Of a stretch of 64,000 bases of DNA, positions 1 through 7,462 are shown piece after piece. How positions within the stretch are numbered: position 1 is the first letter of the stretch; the number at the start of each line of letters is the position of its first letter. Under the pieces are notes generated by a model. The model was not told the origin of the DNA. It made no database searches and saw only the letters and a list, made by a program, of their open reading frames with translations. Position numbers and translations under genes: made by a program. Source of the DNA: Acidimicrobiales bacterium (lineage in GTDB: Bacteria; Actinomycetota; Acidimicrobiia; Acidimicrobiales; Aldehydirespiratoraceae); assembly GCA_029263195.1 (NCBI GenBank), contig JAJCXX010000061.1, positions 1 through 64,000 on the forward strand, given 5' to 3'.

Positions 1-237
1 CTACCGACGGTCCCGGCCAGTTGGCTGGGGCAGACCGTCGATGTGCGCGGCCTCGTCACCCATGGCGGCACGATGTCGTTCAGTCTCCGATGGCACGGGG
101 CCCGCCCGGCCCTCCTCTGGGAACGCGACGGCGGCCCGGAATCCGCGAGGATCACGTGCTCGGGCCTCGATCCGTCATGGTCGTCGTCGGATCGCCAATC
201 TGAGGCACTTCTTGCGACGCCAGAAGTCCGAGGCTGA
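1..237 (+). CDS. C-terminal part of an unrecognised protein (5' end outside window)
   Basis: Frame 1 is open from the window edge to a TGA at 235-237 and gives about 78 residues. It contains SWLGQTVDVRG, then GTMSFSLRWHGARPALLWE, a Trp/Arg-rich beta-strand-like segment, and a polar tail. The stop lies 4 bp before the rnhB start, so the two are probably co-transcribed. I cannot assign a function from this fragment. The RWHGxRPALLWE segment looks like a conserved C-terminal motif of an actinobacterial protein, but I do not recognise the family securely. Confidence 0.6.
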   Translation, partial: LPTVPASWLGQTVDVRGLVTHGGTMSFSLRWHGARPALLWERDGGPESARITCSGLDPSWSSSDRQSEALLATPEVRG

Positions 238-241
238 ATCC

Positions 242-937
242 GTGGCCGGCAGCTCTCTTCGCTCTTCGCTCAAGGGACGCTCGCCCGGTCTCGAGTTTGA
301 ACACGACCTCTGGGATGCGGGCCATCGGTTCGTGGTGGGAATCGACGAGGTAGGACGAGGGTCGTGGGCCGGCCCCCTCACCCTTGCTGCCGTGATCGTC
401 CCCCGAGATCGCAGGATCTACAAGGTGCGCGACTCGAAGATGCTCACCGAGTCTGAACGCGAGGTCATGCACGACCGCATCGTCGACTGGGCCCAACACA
501 TATCGGTGGGTCACGCGTCGCCGGCAGAGTGCGACTCATTGGGGATGTCGGCCGCTCAGAGGCTGGCCGCGCGTCGTGCGATCGACGGTCTGGCCGTGCC
601 GGTCGGCCATGTGCTCATCGACGGCAATTGGAAGTTCATCGATGGCGTCGACTCCACCACTATCGTCAAGGGCGACACGATCAGCCTGTCGATTGCGGCG
701 GCGTCGATCATCGCCAAGGTAACCAGGGATCGACTGATGCGAAAGCTCCATCTGCAACATCCCGGCTACAACATGGCGTCCAACAAGGGCTACCCGTGTC
801 CGCGTCACACGGCGGCACTCGCCGCCATGGGTCCGTGCGCGGTGCATCGGCGAAGCTGGTCGTTCATGGACGATCTCCGATGGTCGAGTACTCCAAGGGT
901 CGATCCCGGCGCCGAGTCCCAGATGGAGCTGTTTTGA
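242..937 (+). CDS. rnhB: Ribonuclease HII
   Basis: Endonuclease that cuts the RNA strand of RNA/DNA hybrids and removes misincorporated ribonucleotides. The family signature GIDEVGRG lies near residues 33-40 and supplies the first Asp-Glu metal ligands. VLIDGN and SIIAKVTRDRLM follow with the later acidic ligands, and NKGYPCPRH is the usual conserved segment. The GTG at 242 is chosen because it gives a normal length (231 residues) and avoids overlap with the upstream gene. An ATG further upstream would add about 67 unconserved residues. The usual GPLAGP after the signature reads SWAGPL here, which is a mild variation. Confidence 0.93.
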   Translation: MAGSSLRSSLKGRSPGLEFEHDLWDAGHRFVVGIDEVGRGSWAGPLTLAAVIVPRDRRIYKVRDSKMLTESEREVMHDRIVDWAQHISVGHASPAECDSLGMSAAQRLAARRAIDGLAVPVGHVLIDGNWKFIDGVDSTTIVKGDTISLSIAAASIIAKVTRDRLMRKLHLQHPGYNMASNKGYPCPRHTAALAAMGPCAVHRRSWSFMDDLRWSSTPRVDPGAESQMELF

Positions 938-964
938 TAGTCGGACTGTTCTGAGGATGGAGCT

Positions 965-1336
965 GTGTTGAAGCTGACTTCCGCCCGACCCGCTGTCTAT
1001 ACGGTGATCGTCTGGACCCTGTTCATGTGGGTGACCCGCACGAGGCTCATCTTCACCGAGGACGATTTGTCCGTCGGCGACGTCGTCCTGCGAATACTCC
1101 CGGTGTTCTTGTTCGTGGCGTTGGCACTGGTGCTGGTCGTCAGTGTGCGTACCGGCCGGCCCGATCTGGCCCGAACGGTGGCGGCGTTCGCATTGTGGAC
1201 GACCAGCTACTGGCTGATCCGTGTCGTGCTGATCTCCTTTCGTGATCACTCGGTGGGTTTCAAGGTCGTGCACGCCGTTTTGGCGACTGTCTCGATCGGT
1301 ACGGCGGCGTGGGCTTGGCGCCGAACGTCCCGCTAG
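965..1336 (+). CDS. Small membrane protein, unknown function
   Basis: A 123-residue protein with a GTG start at 965, 27 bp after rnhB and in the same direction. It has about four hydrophobic segments: residues 9-23, 42-60, 68-85 and 100-118. They are joined by Arg/Asp-containing loops, and the tail WAWRRTSR is basic. There is no signal peptide, cofactor motif or recognisable family. It is probably a polytopic inner-membrane protein co-transcribed with rnhB. Its function cannot be read from the sequence. Confidence 0.65.
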   Translation: MLKLTSARPAVYTVIVWTLFMWVTRTRLIFTEDDLSVGDVVLRILPVFLFVALALVLVVSVRTGRPDLARTVAAFALWTTSYWLIRVVLISFRDHSVGFKVVHAVLATVSIGTAAWAWRRTSR

Positions 1337-1366
1337 GTCCAGTGCCCCGCTAGTCTGCGATCCGTC

Positions 1367-1729
1367 ATGGGACAACCAGTCACGCTCATACGAACCGTCT
1401 CGCCCCGGCCCGGCATCGTTCGCTTCGAACTCAACCGCAGCCTCACCGGCATGGGCCACGAACGCTACGACGCCGATACCGAGATCACCGGTGATCGCCC
1501 TCCCGACCGGCTCGCCAAACGTCTGCTCGAAGCCGGCGGGGTTGCTTCGATTCACATCTACGGCTCGATGGTCACCGTCGAGTTGTCCAACGCTGAGTTG
1601 TCCAACACAGAGTTGTCTGACACAGATTGGGCCGTTCTCGAACAGGTCGTGCAGGGCCTCTACACCTACTACGTCCCCGGGGTCGAGATTCCCAGCGACG
1701 ATGAACTCACCTCGCTGGTCGAGGGCTGA
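1367..1729 (+). CDS. Nfu N-terminal-domain-like protein
   Basis: A 120-residue protein. The pattern of an N-terminal strand (IVRFELNRSL), 'DRLAKRLLEAGGVASIHIYGSMVTV' and a C-terminal DW..LEQVVQGLYTYY helix resembles the stand-alone Nfu/NifU N-terminal domain (PF08712), a domain linked to Fe-S scaffold proteins. There is no CxxC motif, so it would not bind a cluster alone. A 15-bp unit is repeated three times in frame (1580-1624), giving ELSNA-ELSNT-ELSDT between a strand and the last helix. A second, NfuA-like protein lies at 21.9 kb. The domain call is by fold pattern only. Confidence 0.55.
   Translation: MGQPVTLIRTVSPRPGIVRFELNRSLTGMGHERYDADTEITGDRPPDRLAKRLLEAGGVASIHIYGSMVTVELSNAELSNTELSDTDWAVLEQVVQGLYTYYVPGVEIPSDDELTSLVEG
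1580..1624 (+). repeat. 15-bp tandem repeat, 3 copies, in frame
   Basis: The units are GAGTTGTCCAACGCT, GAGTTGTCCAACACA and GAGTTGTCTGACACA. They lie head to tail inside the Nfu-N-like gene and encode ELS(N/D)(A/T) three times. The length is a multiple of three, so copy-number change would keep the frame. Confidence 0.9.
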
Positions 1730-1767
1730 TCTGCTCGAGGACTGGTCTGCTCGAGGGCTGGTCGCTC
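1721..1767. repeat. 16-bp tandem repeat, 3 copies, across a stop codon
   Basis: Three near-identical units starting GAGGGCTGATCTGCTC run from the last codons of the Nfu-N-like gene (stop at 1727-1729) to the base before the stop of the converging methyltransferase gene at 1768. The repeat fills the whole intergenic space. It is not an inverted repeat, so it is not an obvious terminator. Confidence 0.85.
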
Positions 1768-2430
1768 TCAACTCGGTGGGGGTGCGGCCCAGCGCTGTAT
1801 CCAGGAGTGCATGGCGATTCCGGCGGCGACCCCGGCGTTGATCGATCGAGTTGAGCCGTACTGCGAGATCGAGCAGACCATCTCGGCTGCCTTCTTGGCC
1901 GGCTCGCTCAACCCCGGTCCTTCCTGCCCGAAAAGCATGATGCAACGTTCCGGTAGTTGAGAGCTTTCGATCGGCGTCGACCCGTCGACGTTGTCTATGC
2001 CGATGATCGGGAGCTGTTGGGATTCGGCCCACTCGACGAGATCGTCGATGGTGGGGTGTTTCACCACGTGTTGGTAGACGTTGGTCATCATCGCGCCGCG
2101 CCGGTTCCATCGTCGCTTGCCCACGATGTGGATCTCGCGGGCCAGAAAGGCGTTGGCGGTGCGCACGACGGTGCCGATGTTGTGGTCGTGTTCCCAGTTC
2201 TCGATCGCGACGTGAAACGGATGACGCCGGGTGTCGAGTTCGGTGACGATCGCCTCGACCGTCCAGTAGCGGTAGCGGTCGGCGACGTTGCGCCGGTCGC
2301 CGTCGGCCAGAAGCAACGGGTCGAGCCTGGGATCGTCGGGCCATGGCTGGGGGTGAGGGCCGACGCCAATGATGTCTCCCGCGGCACTCTGCTCGCCGCC
2401 GGTCGCGCCGCCGGTCTCTGGGCTGCTCAT
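1768..2430 (-). CDS. SpoU/TrmH-family RNA 2'-O-methyltransferase
   Basis: SAM-dependent ribose methyltransferase of the SPOUT superfamily. The three family motifs are present: motif 1 ENWEHDHNIGTVVRTANAF, motif 2 CIMLFGQEGPGLS, and motif 3 SISQYGSTRSINAGVAAGIAMH with the knot-forming C-terminus. The target (tRNA or rRNA) cannot be told from sequence. The ATG at 2430 is preferred because it overlaps the stop of htpX as ATGA (2427-2430), a classic coupling. An upstream ATG at 2487 would extend 57 bp into htpX. It is translated after htpX, from the same message. Confidence 0.88.
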   Translation of the reverse strand: MSSPETGGATGGEQSAAGDIIGVGPHPQPWPDDPRLDPLLLADGDRRNVADRYRYWTVEAIVTELDTRRHPFHVAIENWEHDHNIGTVVRTANAFLAREIHIVGKRRWNRRGAMMTNVYQHVVKHPTIDDLVEWAESQQLPIIGIDNVDGSTPIESSQLPERCIMLFGQEGPGLSEPAKKAAEMVCSISQYGSTRSINAGVAAGIAMHSWIQRWAAPPPS

Positions 2431-3716
2431 CGGGCTGGCGGCCGCAACTGGTTGCCGTCGGGGATGACGTGACGGTGTGGCGTCCAAATCGAACCGTCCC
2501 AGTAGCGCAGGACTCCGGCCTCGCCGGACGGTTCGGCGTACCAGCCGGCGGGCGCATGGGTCGGGTCAGGGTCGGAATGTGCGATCTCTCCGGCGCCCCC
2601 GAAAATCGATTGGAGGTTCACCGAGGACGATGCCGGCTTGTAGTCGAGTCTCGCCGCGGGTCGGCGGGACTGGGCGCCGATTCCCTGACGTGACGACTCC
2701 CAACTGCTTTCCTGAAGCGTTCGCAGCGACTCGGCCACCGCCGGGTCGGGACCTTGGTAGGGAGGCAGTCCTTCCATGGCCCGCAGAATGCCGATTCGCT
2801 CGCTCAGTGGTGGGTGGGTGTTGAACATGTCGTTGAAGCGTCGGCCCTTGGCCTTCGTCTCGTGATCGTCGGGAGATTCGATCCATAGGTGAGACGTGGC
2901 GTGCGACGTGCGGGTCACCACGGTGATGTCGGCGTCGAGCTTCTCCAACGCCTGGCGCAGTCCGCTCGGATAGCGGGTGAACTCCACGGCGGTGGCGTCG
3001 GCCAGAGACTCGCGGCTTCGAGACACGGCTGCTTTGAGCAGTGCGGCCGCCAGCGGCGCGAGGACCACAACGACCAGGAAGCCGATCAGCACCAGCGGGT
3101 TGCCGCCCGAGGATCGACTGTCGGAACGTCGTCGGCGTGAGGCGCCTCCGCCGGCCAGCGCCCCCCAGTAGAGCATTCGCCAGAAGACGTCGGACACGAG
3201 GGCGATTGATCCGGCCGTTGCCACCGCCACGGTCATGACGAGTGTGTCGCGGTTGCGAACGTGGGCGATCTCGTGGGCGAGCACTCCCTCGAGTTCGGCC
3301 CGGTTCATCTTGTCGATGAGACCGGTGGTCACCGCCACGGAGGCGTGCTCCGGGTCGCGTCCGGTGGCGAAGGCGTTGGGTGAAGGGTCGTGCACCACAT
3401 ACACCGTCGGCGGGGTGATTCCGGCCGCGAGAGAGATCTCCTCGACGAGATTGTGGAGCCGCGGATACTCCGATCGTGGGGCCGGCACCGCCCGAGTGGA
3501 TCGCAGCGCCAGCGTGTCGCCTTTGTAGTAGGAGCCGACTGTGATCCATACGGCCGCGGCGGCGGCGATGAAGGTGCCGATCAACCCGAGCCCGAGAAAC
3601 AACGACACGAACGTGCCGACCAGCACGAGCAGGACGAAGAAGGCGAACATCAGAAGCCAGGTGCGTCGCCGGTTTGAGGCGATGAGATCGTAGAAGTCGG
3701 GTCGCTCGCCTGCCAT
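2427..3716 (-). CDS. htpX: HtpX-type membrane zinc metalloprotease with C-terminal DUF2510-like domain
   Basis: M48-family protease that degrades damaged membrane proteins. Two N-terminal transmembrane segments (about residues 19-37 and 40-60) precede the zinc motif HEIAH (about 148-152, context VLAHEIAHVRNRD). Two further hydrophobic segments follow (about 160-225), then the ESLADA segment that carries the third ligand. It has 429 residues, against about 290 for typical HtpX. The excess is a C-terminal tail ending in PAGWYAEPSGEAGVLRYWDG.IWT, which matches the DUF2510 pattern common in actinobacterial membrane proteins. The start ATG at 3714-3716 (MAGERPDFYD) is chosen because upstream residues are low-complexity. 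Confidence 0.88.
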   Translation of the reverse strand: MAGERPDFYDLIASNRRRTWLLMFAFFVLLVLVGTFVSLFLGLGLIGTFIAAAAAVWITVGSYYKGDTLALRSTRAVPAPRSEYPRLHNLVEEISLAAGITPPTVYVVHDPSPNAFATGRDPEHASVAVTTGLIDKMNRAELEGVLAHEIAHVRNRDTLVMTVAVATAGSIALVSDVFWRMLYWGALAGGGASRRRRSDSRSSGGNPLVLIGFLVVVVLAPLAAALLKAAVSRSRESLADATAVEFTRYPSGLRQALEKLDADITVVTRTSHATSHLWIESPDDHETKAKGRRFNDMFNTHPPLSERIGILRAMEGLPPYQGPDPAVAESLRTLQESSWESSRQGIGAQSRRPAARLDYKPASSSVNLQSIFGGAGEIAHSDPDPTHAPAGWYAEPSGEAGVLRYWDGSIWTPHRHVIPDGNQLRPPAR

Positions 3717-3800
3717 CCGCTCACCGTAGTGGCGGGGGATCGCGGCACCGCATCGCAGCAAACCGAGGATGCGGCCGACCGTCGGCAACCGTAGGGTCGA

Positions 3801-4400
3801 ATGATAGAGGTGGTGATGGGCGTGGTGATGGGCGTTGTGATGGACGTGATGCTGGACCTGGTAACTGGAGTTCACGCTGTGGCGGCGGTGCTCCTCATCG
3901 TTTCGGGAATTCTCAAGTTGCGTGACCCGGCTCCCACCGTCGAGTTTCTCGGCAGTGTTGGCCTTCTCGGGAGTAGTGGACCAGATATCGGTGACGGACC
4001 ACGACAGACCGCGGCAGCACGGATCATCGGAGGGTTCGAGATTGCGGTCGGCCTCGCCGGGCTGGTGGTGGGCGGCAACTTCCCAGCGCTGGTGGTTGCC
4101 GCGTTGTATCTGATGTTCGCCGGCCTGGTGGGTCGGGCCATGACACTCGGCTTGCCGAGCTGCGCCTGTTTCGGAAGTGCCGACACGCCTCCGTCGTCGG
4201 CACACATTGTCGTCGACTTGGTGCTCGCTGCGGTGAGCGTTGCCGCCGTTGGCGCTGATGCGCCGGTCGACGTGATGGACTCTCAGCCGCTCGGGGGCCT
4301 GCTGTTCGTGGTGGTCGTGGGCGTGGTGGCCGGAGTTCTCCTGACCCTCCTCAAAGTGTCACCCGGAACGTCCGGACGGTCGCGGAGTCAGCGGGCCTGA
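3801..4400 (+). CDS. MauE/DoxX-like membrane protein
   Basis: A 199-residue protein with four to five hydrophobic helices. It has the MauE-type pattern G.LKLRDP near the N-terminus and LPSCACFG in the third loop. MauE-family proteins are linked to disulfide or redox maturation of periplasmic proteins, and the two Cys of CACFG fit that role, but the partner here is unknown. The gene is transcribed away from htpX and overlaps the end of mutM by 13 bp. The first 15 codons are made of a 12-bp tandem repeat with several in-frame ATG/GTG codons, so the true start is uncertain and may be as late as 3849. Confidence 0.65.
   Translation: MIEVVMGVVMGVVMDVMLDLVTGVHAVAAVLLIVSGILKLRDPAPTVEFLGSVGLLGSSGPDIGDGPRQTAAARIIGGFEIAVGLAGLVVGGNFPALVVAALYLMFAGLVGRAMTLGLPSCACFGSADTPPSSAHIVVDLVLAAVSVAAVGADAPVDVMDSQPLGGLLFVVVVGVVAGVLLTLLKVSPGTSGRSRSQRA
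3813..3848 (+). repeat. 12-bp tandem repeat, 3 copies, at a gene start
   Basis: The units are GTGATGGGCGTG, GTGATGGGCGTT and GTGATGGACGTG, encoding V-M-G/D-V runs at the start of the MauE-like protein. Each unit carries a GTG and an ATG in the reading frame, so copy number changes the number of possible start codons. Confidence 0.88.
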
Positions 4401-5236
4401 CACACGGGGCACCATGTGGTGCCCCTTCCATCGAGTTCGCGACGGCGCATGATGGTGCCACAGCGTTCACACGGTTCGCCGCTACGCCCATAGCAATACA
4501 AGCGATGCTGATTCTCGCCGGTCTGTCCACGGGAGTCGACGTAGTCGCGCAGGGTCGTACCACCGTTGTCGAGCCCGGACCGGAGGGCGACGCGGATCCC
4601 GTCGACCAGTCGGGCCGCCCTCTCTTTCGACAGGTGTCGGGCCGCGGGGTTGATGCGGGCCAGCCAGAACGCCTCGTCGGCGTAGATGTTGCCCACTCCG
4701 GCGACGGGGCGCTGCGAGAGGATCTGGGTCTTGAGGTGGCGGGTACTTCGCTTGGCGGCCTCATGAAGGTGCTGGGCCGTGAACTCCCCGTCGAACGGCT
4801 CGGGCCCGAGCGCCGCGAGCGTGGCGATGCCTGCGTAGTCGCCTCGTGGTACCCAATGGATCCGGCCGAAGCGTCGAGCGTCGTGGAAGGTGAAGGTGTC
4901 GCCGTCGGCGAGCCGCCACCATGCCCGTAGATGGGGATGATCGAAATCGGCATCGCCGACCACGGCGAGGCGACCGGTCATTCCCAGATGGATGATCAGG
5001 TCGTGTCCGGAGCTGTTGTTGGTGTTGCCGCTGCTGGTGTCGGGGCTGCTGCCGCTGTCGACCTCGAAGATCAGGTACTTGCCTCGTCGTCTGACGTCGA
5101 TGAATTCGCTGCCGACCGCTTCCATCGCCGGCGTGAACTTGGCCGACCAGTGGGAGCCGGCTTCGACTATCGAGGAGTCGAGCAGCCGGGGCCTGAGCTG
5201 GACTCTGATCGTCTCGACTTCGGGCAGTTCGGGCAC
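4388..5236 (-). CDS. mutM: Formamidopyrimidine-DNA glycosylase (Fpg/MutM)
   Basis: Base-excision repair glycosylase/AP lyase for oxidised purines such as 8-oxoguanine. The mature N-terminus PELPEVET supplies the catalytic Pro and Glu. RRRGKYL carries the conserved Lys, HLGMTGRL and VAGVGNIYADEAFW are family motifs, and the C-terminal zinc finger is C-x2-C...C-x2-C (CERCGTIMRRRE...CPVC). It has 282 residues, a normal length with a short Ser/Asn/Gly-rich insertion (about residues 61-77) after the third strand. It is transcribed divergently from the unknown gene at 5296. Confidence 0.95.
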   Translation of the reverse strand: MPELPEVETIRVQLRPRLLDSSIVEAGSHWSAKFTPAMEAVGSEFIDVRRRGKYLIFEVDSGSSPDTSSGNTNNSSGHDLIIHLGMTGRLAVVGDADFDHPHLRAWWRLADGDTFTFHDARRFGRIHWVPRGDYAGIATLAALGPEPFDGEFTAQHLHEAAKRSTRHLKTQILSQRPVAGVGNIYADEAFWLARINPAARHLSKERAARLVDGIRVALRSGLDNGGTTLRDYVDSRGQTGENQHRLYCYGRSGEPCERCGTIMRRRELDGRGTTWCPVCQAR

Positions 5237-5295
5237 GGCAAGACCCTATTGGCTCAGGCAGTAGCCGGCTCGGGTCCAAGTATCCTCGCGGGCTC

Positions 5296-6567
5296 GTGAG
5301 CGAATCACTGTCGGACATAGAACAGGCCATAGACCAAGCCATAGACCAGGCCATGGACCAGGCCGCGGCCCTCTACGACCTCGATGCGCCCCGGGCCGAG
5401 GTGTGGGCCAGCGACCTCCTGGCGATGGTCGCCGAGATCATCGATGGGCCGCCCGCAGCAGCTCTGCTCGAGATCCTCGACTCCACCCCGGGGAATCCGG
5501 CGTCGGTCGCTGCCGCCGCGGTTCGGGCGGTCGCATGGCCATCGCCAGCAGTCGCGGGAGTCGCTGGAGTCTCAGAGGTCGCAGGACCCGACCTGCCGGG
5601 CTGGCTGGCTTCACTCGGCACCTCGAGGTGCGATGGTGCGTGGATCTTCACGAATCGAAGAGGGTCTTCGGCGGTATATCGATTTGCCGACTCCGCCGGA
5701 GCAGCCCATGCCCTGGCGATCGACTTGATTCCCGGGCACCCCGAGGTGCTCGGCGACATCACGGTTGGTCCTCCCGACGTGATCGAACTGGCCGAAGATC
5801 CCGATGTCGAACTTGATGTCGAGCCCCACGATCCGGTCTCGCTCGCCCGACGGGTTGCCGATGCGATGTCGGCTACCGAGAGGCCCAGTGATTCGCTGGT
5901 GATGAACGGGCGTTTGATCGTGGCCCGTTTGTCAACGCTCGTGGATCACTCCTGGGTCGTTCCGGTTCGGGCCATCGATGAGGTCCCGGATCTTCCCGAA
6001 CGTAATCCCGACGACGACGCGTTCGCACTCGATGTCCTGGACCGCGCTCTCGGCCCGGTCGGGTCCACGTCGATCCGTGTACCGGAGGGCGTGGCCGACG
6101 CTGCCGACCGGCTGCGCGTCGCCGCCCGGAGCGACGGTCCGGCTGCCCAATGGTTGGCAGCGTCGCGTGGGCCGGTCGACCTCGACGAACCCGACGATCA
6201 GGTGGTGCTGGCCGCGTTGGCGGCCTCAGTGGCACCGAGTCGGATGGAGCCACTCGATGCCGACGCTCGCGAAGCCGTGACCATCCTGGAATGGGCCGAC
6301 TGGTTGGGCGTCGTGCTCGGCCTCGTACGAGAGGGCGAGGGAGCCGCGGTCGCGTCATCCCACCTCGTGGATCTCATCAACTCCTGCCCCGAGGTCACTT
6401 CCAGCGTCCCCAAGAGCGATCGCCCGCGGGTCGAATGGGCCCTGGAGGTGTGCGGTCACCTGTGGCAGGAGATCGGGGTGAGCCAAGAGGGACAGCTCAC
6501 CGAAGCCGGAATCTGGGCGCTACCGCGCGCTCTGCGCTACGCCTGGAATTCCGACTTCGGTGACTGA
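5296..6567 (+). CDS. Hypothetical protein, 423 residues
   Basis: GTG start at 5296, divergent from mutM with a 59-bp spacer. The protein is acidic and probably soluble, with no signal peptide and no membrane helix. The N-terminus holds a tetrapeptide repeat (AIDQ-AIDQ-AMDQ) from a 12-bp tandem repeat, followed by Ala-rich helices. The middle (about residues 100-240) looks beta-rich with Asp/Glu-rich loops. The C-terminal part is helical, with several Trp (EWADWLGVVLGL, HLWQEIGV, RYAWNSDFGD). I recognise no family. Codon use and GC look like those of the neighbours, so recent transfer is not suggested. Confidence 0.7.
   Translation: MSESLSDIEQAIDQAIDQAMDQAAALYDLDAPRAEVWASDLLAMVAEIIDGPPAAALLEILDSTPGNPASVAAAAVRAVAWPSPAVAGVAGVSEVAGPDLPGWLASLGTSRCDGAWIFTNRRGSSAVYRFADSAGAAHALAIDLIPGHPEVLGDITVGPPDVIELAEDPDVELDVEPHDPVSLARRVADAMSATERPSDSLVMNGRLIVARLSTLVDHSWVVPVRAIDEVPDLPERNPDDDAFALDVLDRALGPVGSTSIRVPEGVADAADRLRVAARSDGPAAQWLAASRGPVDLDEPDDQVVLAALAASVAPSRMEPLDADAREAVTILEWADWLGVVLGLVREGEGAAVASSHLVDLINSCPEVTSSVPKSDRPRVEWALEVCGHLWQEIGVSQEGQLTEAGIWALPRALRYAWNSDFGD
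5323..5358 (+). repeat. 12-bp tandem repeat, 3 copies, in frame
   Basis: The units CAGGCCATAGAC, CAAGCCATAGAC and CAGGCCATGGAC lie about ten codons after the start of the hypothetical gene and encode Q-A-I/M-D repeats. A partial fourth unit (CAGGCC) follows. Confidence 0.88.
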
Positions 6568-6587
6568 ACGTCGTTGGTGGTGTGGGC

Positions 6588-7268
6588 TCAGCCCAGACTC
6601 AGCGGATCGATGCCGCAATCTTCGAACGCCTCGAAAAACGCACTGAAGTCGGAAGGGACATCTGTTGCGAGGAAGTCGACTTGGGTGACCAAGCAGCGAG
6701 CCTGCTCCTCGGTGATACCCATACTGTCGGCCAGCCCGGCGATGATCCCCTCCGAGGGGATGCCTGAGTCGTCGAAATCGTCGAAATCGTCGACATCGTC
6801 GTCGGGGTCGACATCGCCGAAGGTCCCATCGCCACCGTCATCGGGTGAGCCCGATGGGCTGCTGTCGTCGAGGATTCCGCATTCGCGTTCGTTGTAGGCA
6901 CTGATCCGGTCGCCGGCCTCTTCGAAGCGGGGATCGAGGAGCTGGGAAGTCATGTCGTCGAACGCCAAGAGGATGTTGCCGTCGTTGTCGTCGACGGCAT
7001 CGGCCAGATCGCCGATGAACTCAGCCAAGAGCTTCACGTCGGAGCGTATTTCGGAAGGGGCAGAGTCCTTCACAGCATCGATCTGATCGGCGAATTGGCG
7101 GATTCCTGCGGCCGAGGGATCGTCCAGCGCGTCGCTGGAATCTTCGATGTCTGTTGCGACGTCGCACCAGTCGCCTCCACCCAGTCCGGCGGCGAGTCCG
7201 CCGCCACTGTCGCCGCACGCCGTCGCGAACAGCGTGATGACTACGGACACGATGATTAGTCGACGCAT
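6588..7268 (-). CDS. Putative lipoprotein, acidic, unknown function
   Basis: Start ATG at 7268 gives MRRLIIVSVVITLFATACGDSG: a basic n-region, a hydrophobic core and a lipobox (FATAC) predicting lipidation at Cys18. The mature part is an Asp-rich helical domain of about 130 residues with Cys near DWCDV and RECGI. A very acidic linker follows (Asp/Phe repeats DDFDDFDD from a 9-bp repeat around 6765-6795), then a short C-terminal helical module with two Cys (ARCLVTQVDF...EDCGIDPL). The C-terminal module resembles domains repeated in other actinobacterial secreted proteins, but I cannot name it. It probably faces the outside of the membrane. Confidence 0.7.
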   Translation of the reverse strand: MRRLIIVSVVITLFATACGDSGGGLAAGLGGGDWCDVATDIEDSSDALDDPSAAGIRQFADQIDAVKDSAPSEIRSDVKLLAEFIGDLADAVDDNDGNILLAFDDMTSQLLDPRFEEAGDRISAYNERECGILDDSSPSGSPDDGGDGTFGDVDPDDDVDDFDDFDDSGIPSEGIIAGLADSMGITEEQARCLVTQVDFLATDVPSDFSAFFEAFEDCGIDPLSLG

Positions 7269-7462
7269 TTCGGGCCTCTTTCGTTGCCGATTATTTGATC
7301 GAGAGTACCTGTCGGCATAGAGACAGTGGGTGTTGAGGATCAATCCTCCGATCCTCCCGCTTGGACGCTCTCGGGTTCGCTACCGTCGAAGAGAGTTCCG
7401 GCGCCGCATGTAGGCTGCCGAACACCTGTTCGTAATGGAAATCCGGCGACACGGAGAAGTCA

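Noticed and set aside
536-2557. Very long open frame (673 residues) on the minus strand across rnhB, the small membrane gene, the Nfu-N-like gene and the methyltransferase
   Set aside because: It is antisense to clear genes and its translation is Arg/Pro/His-rich without domains. High GC produces such frames; several others of this kind across the window were dropped for the same reason.
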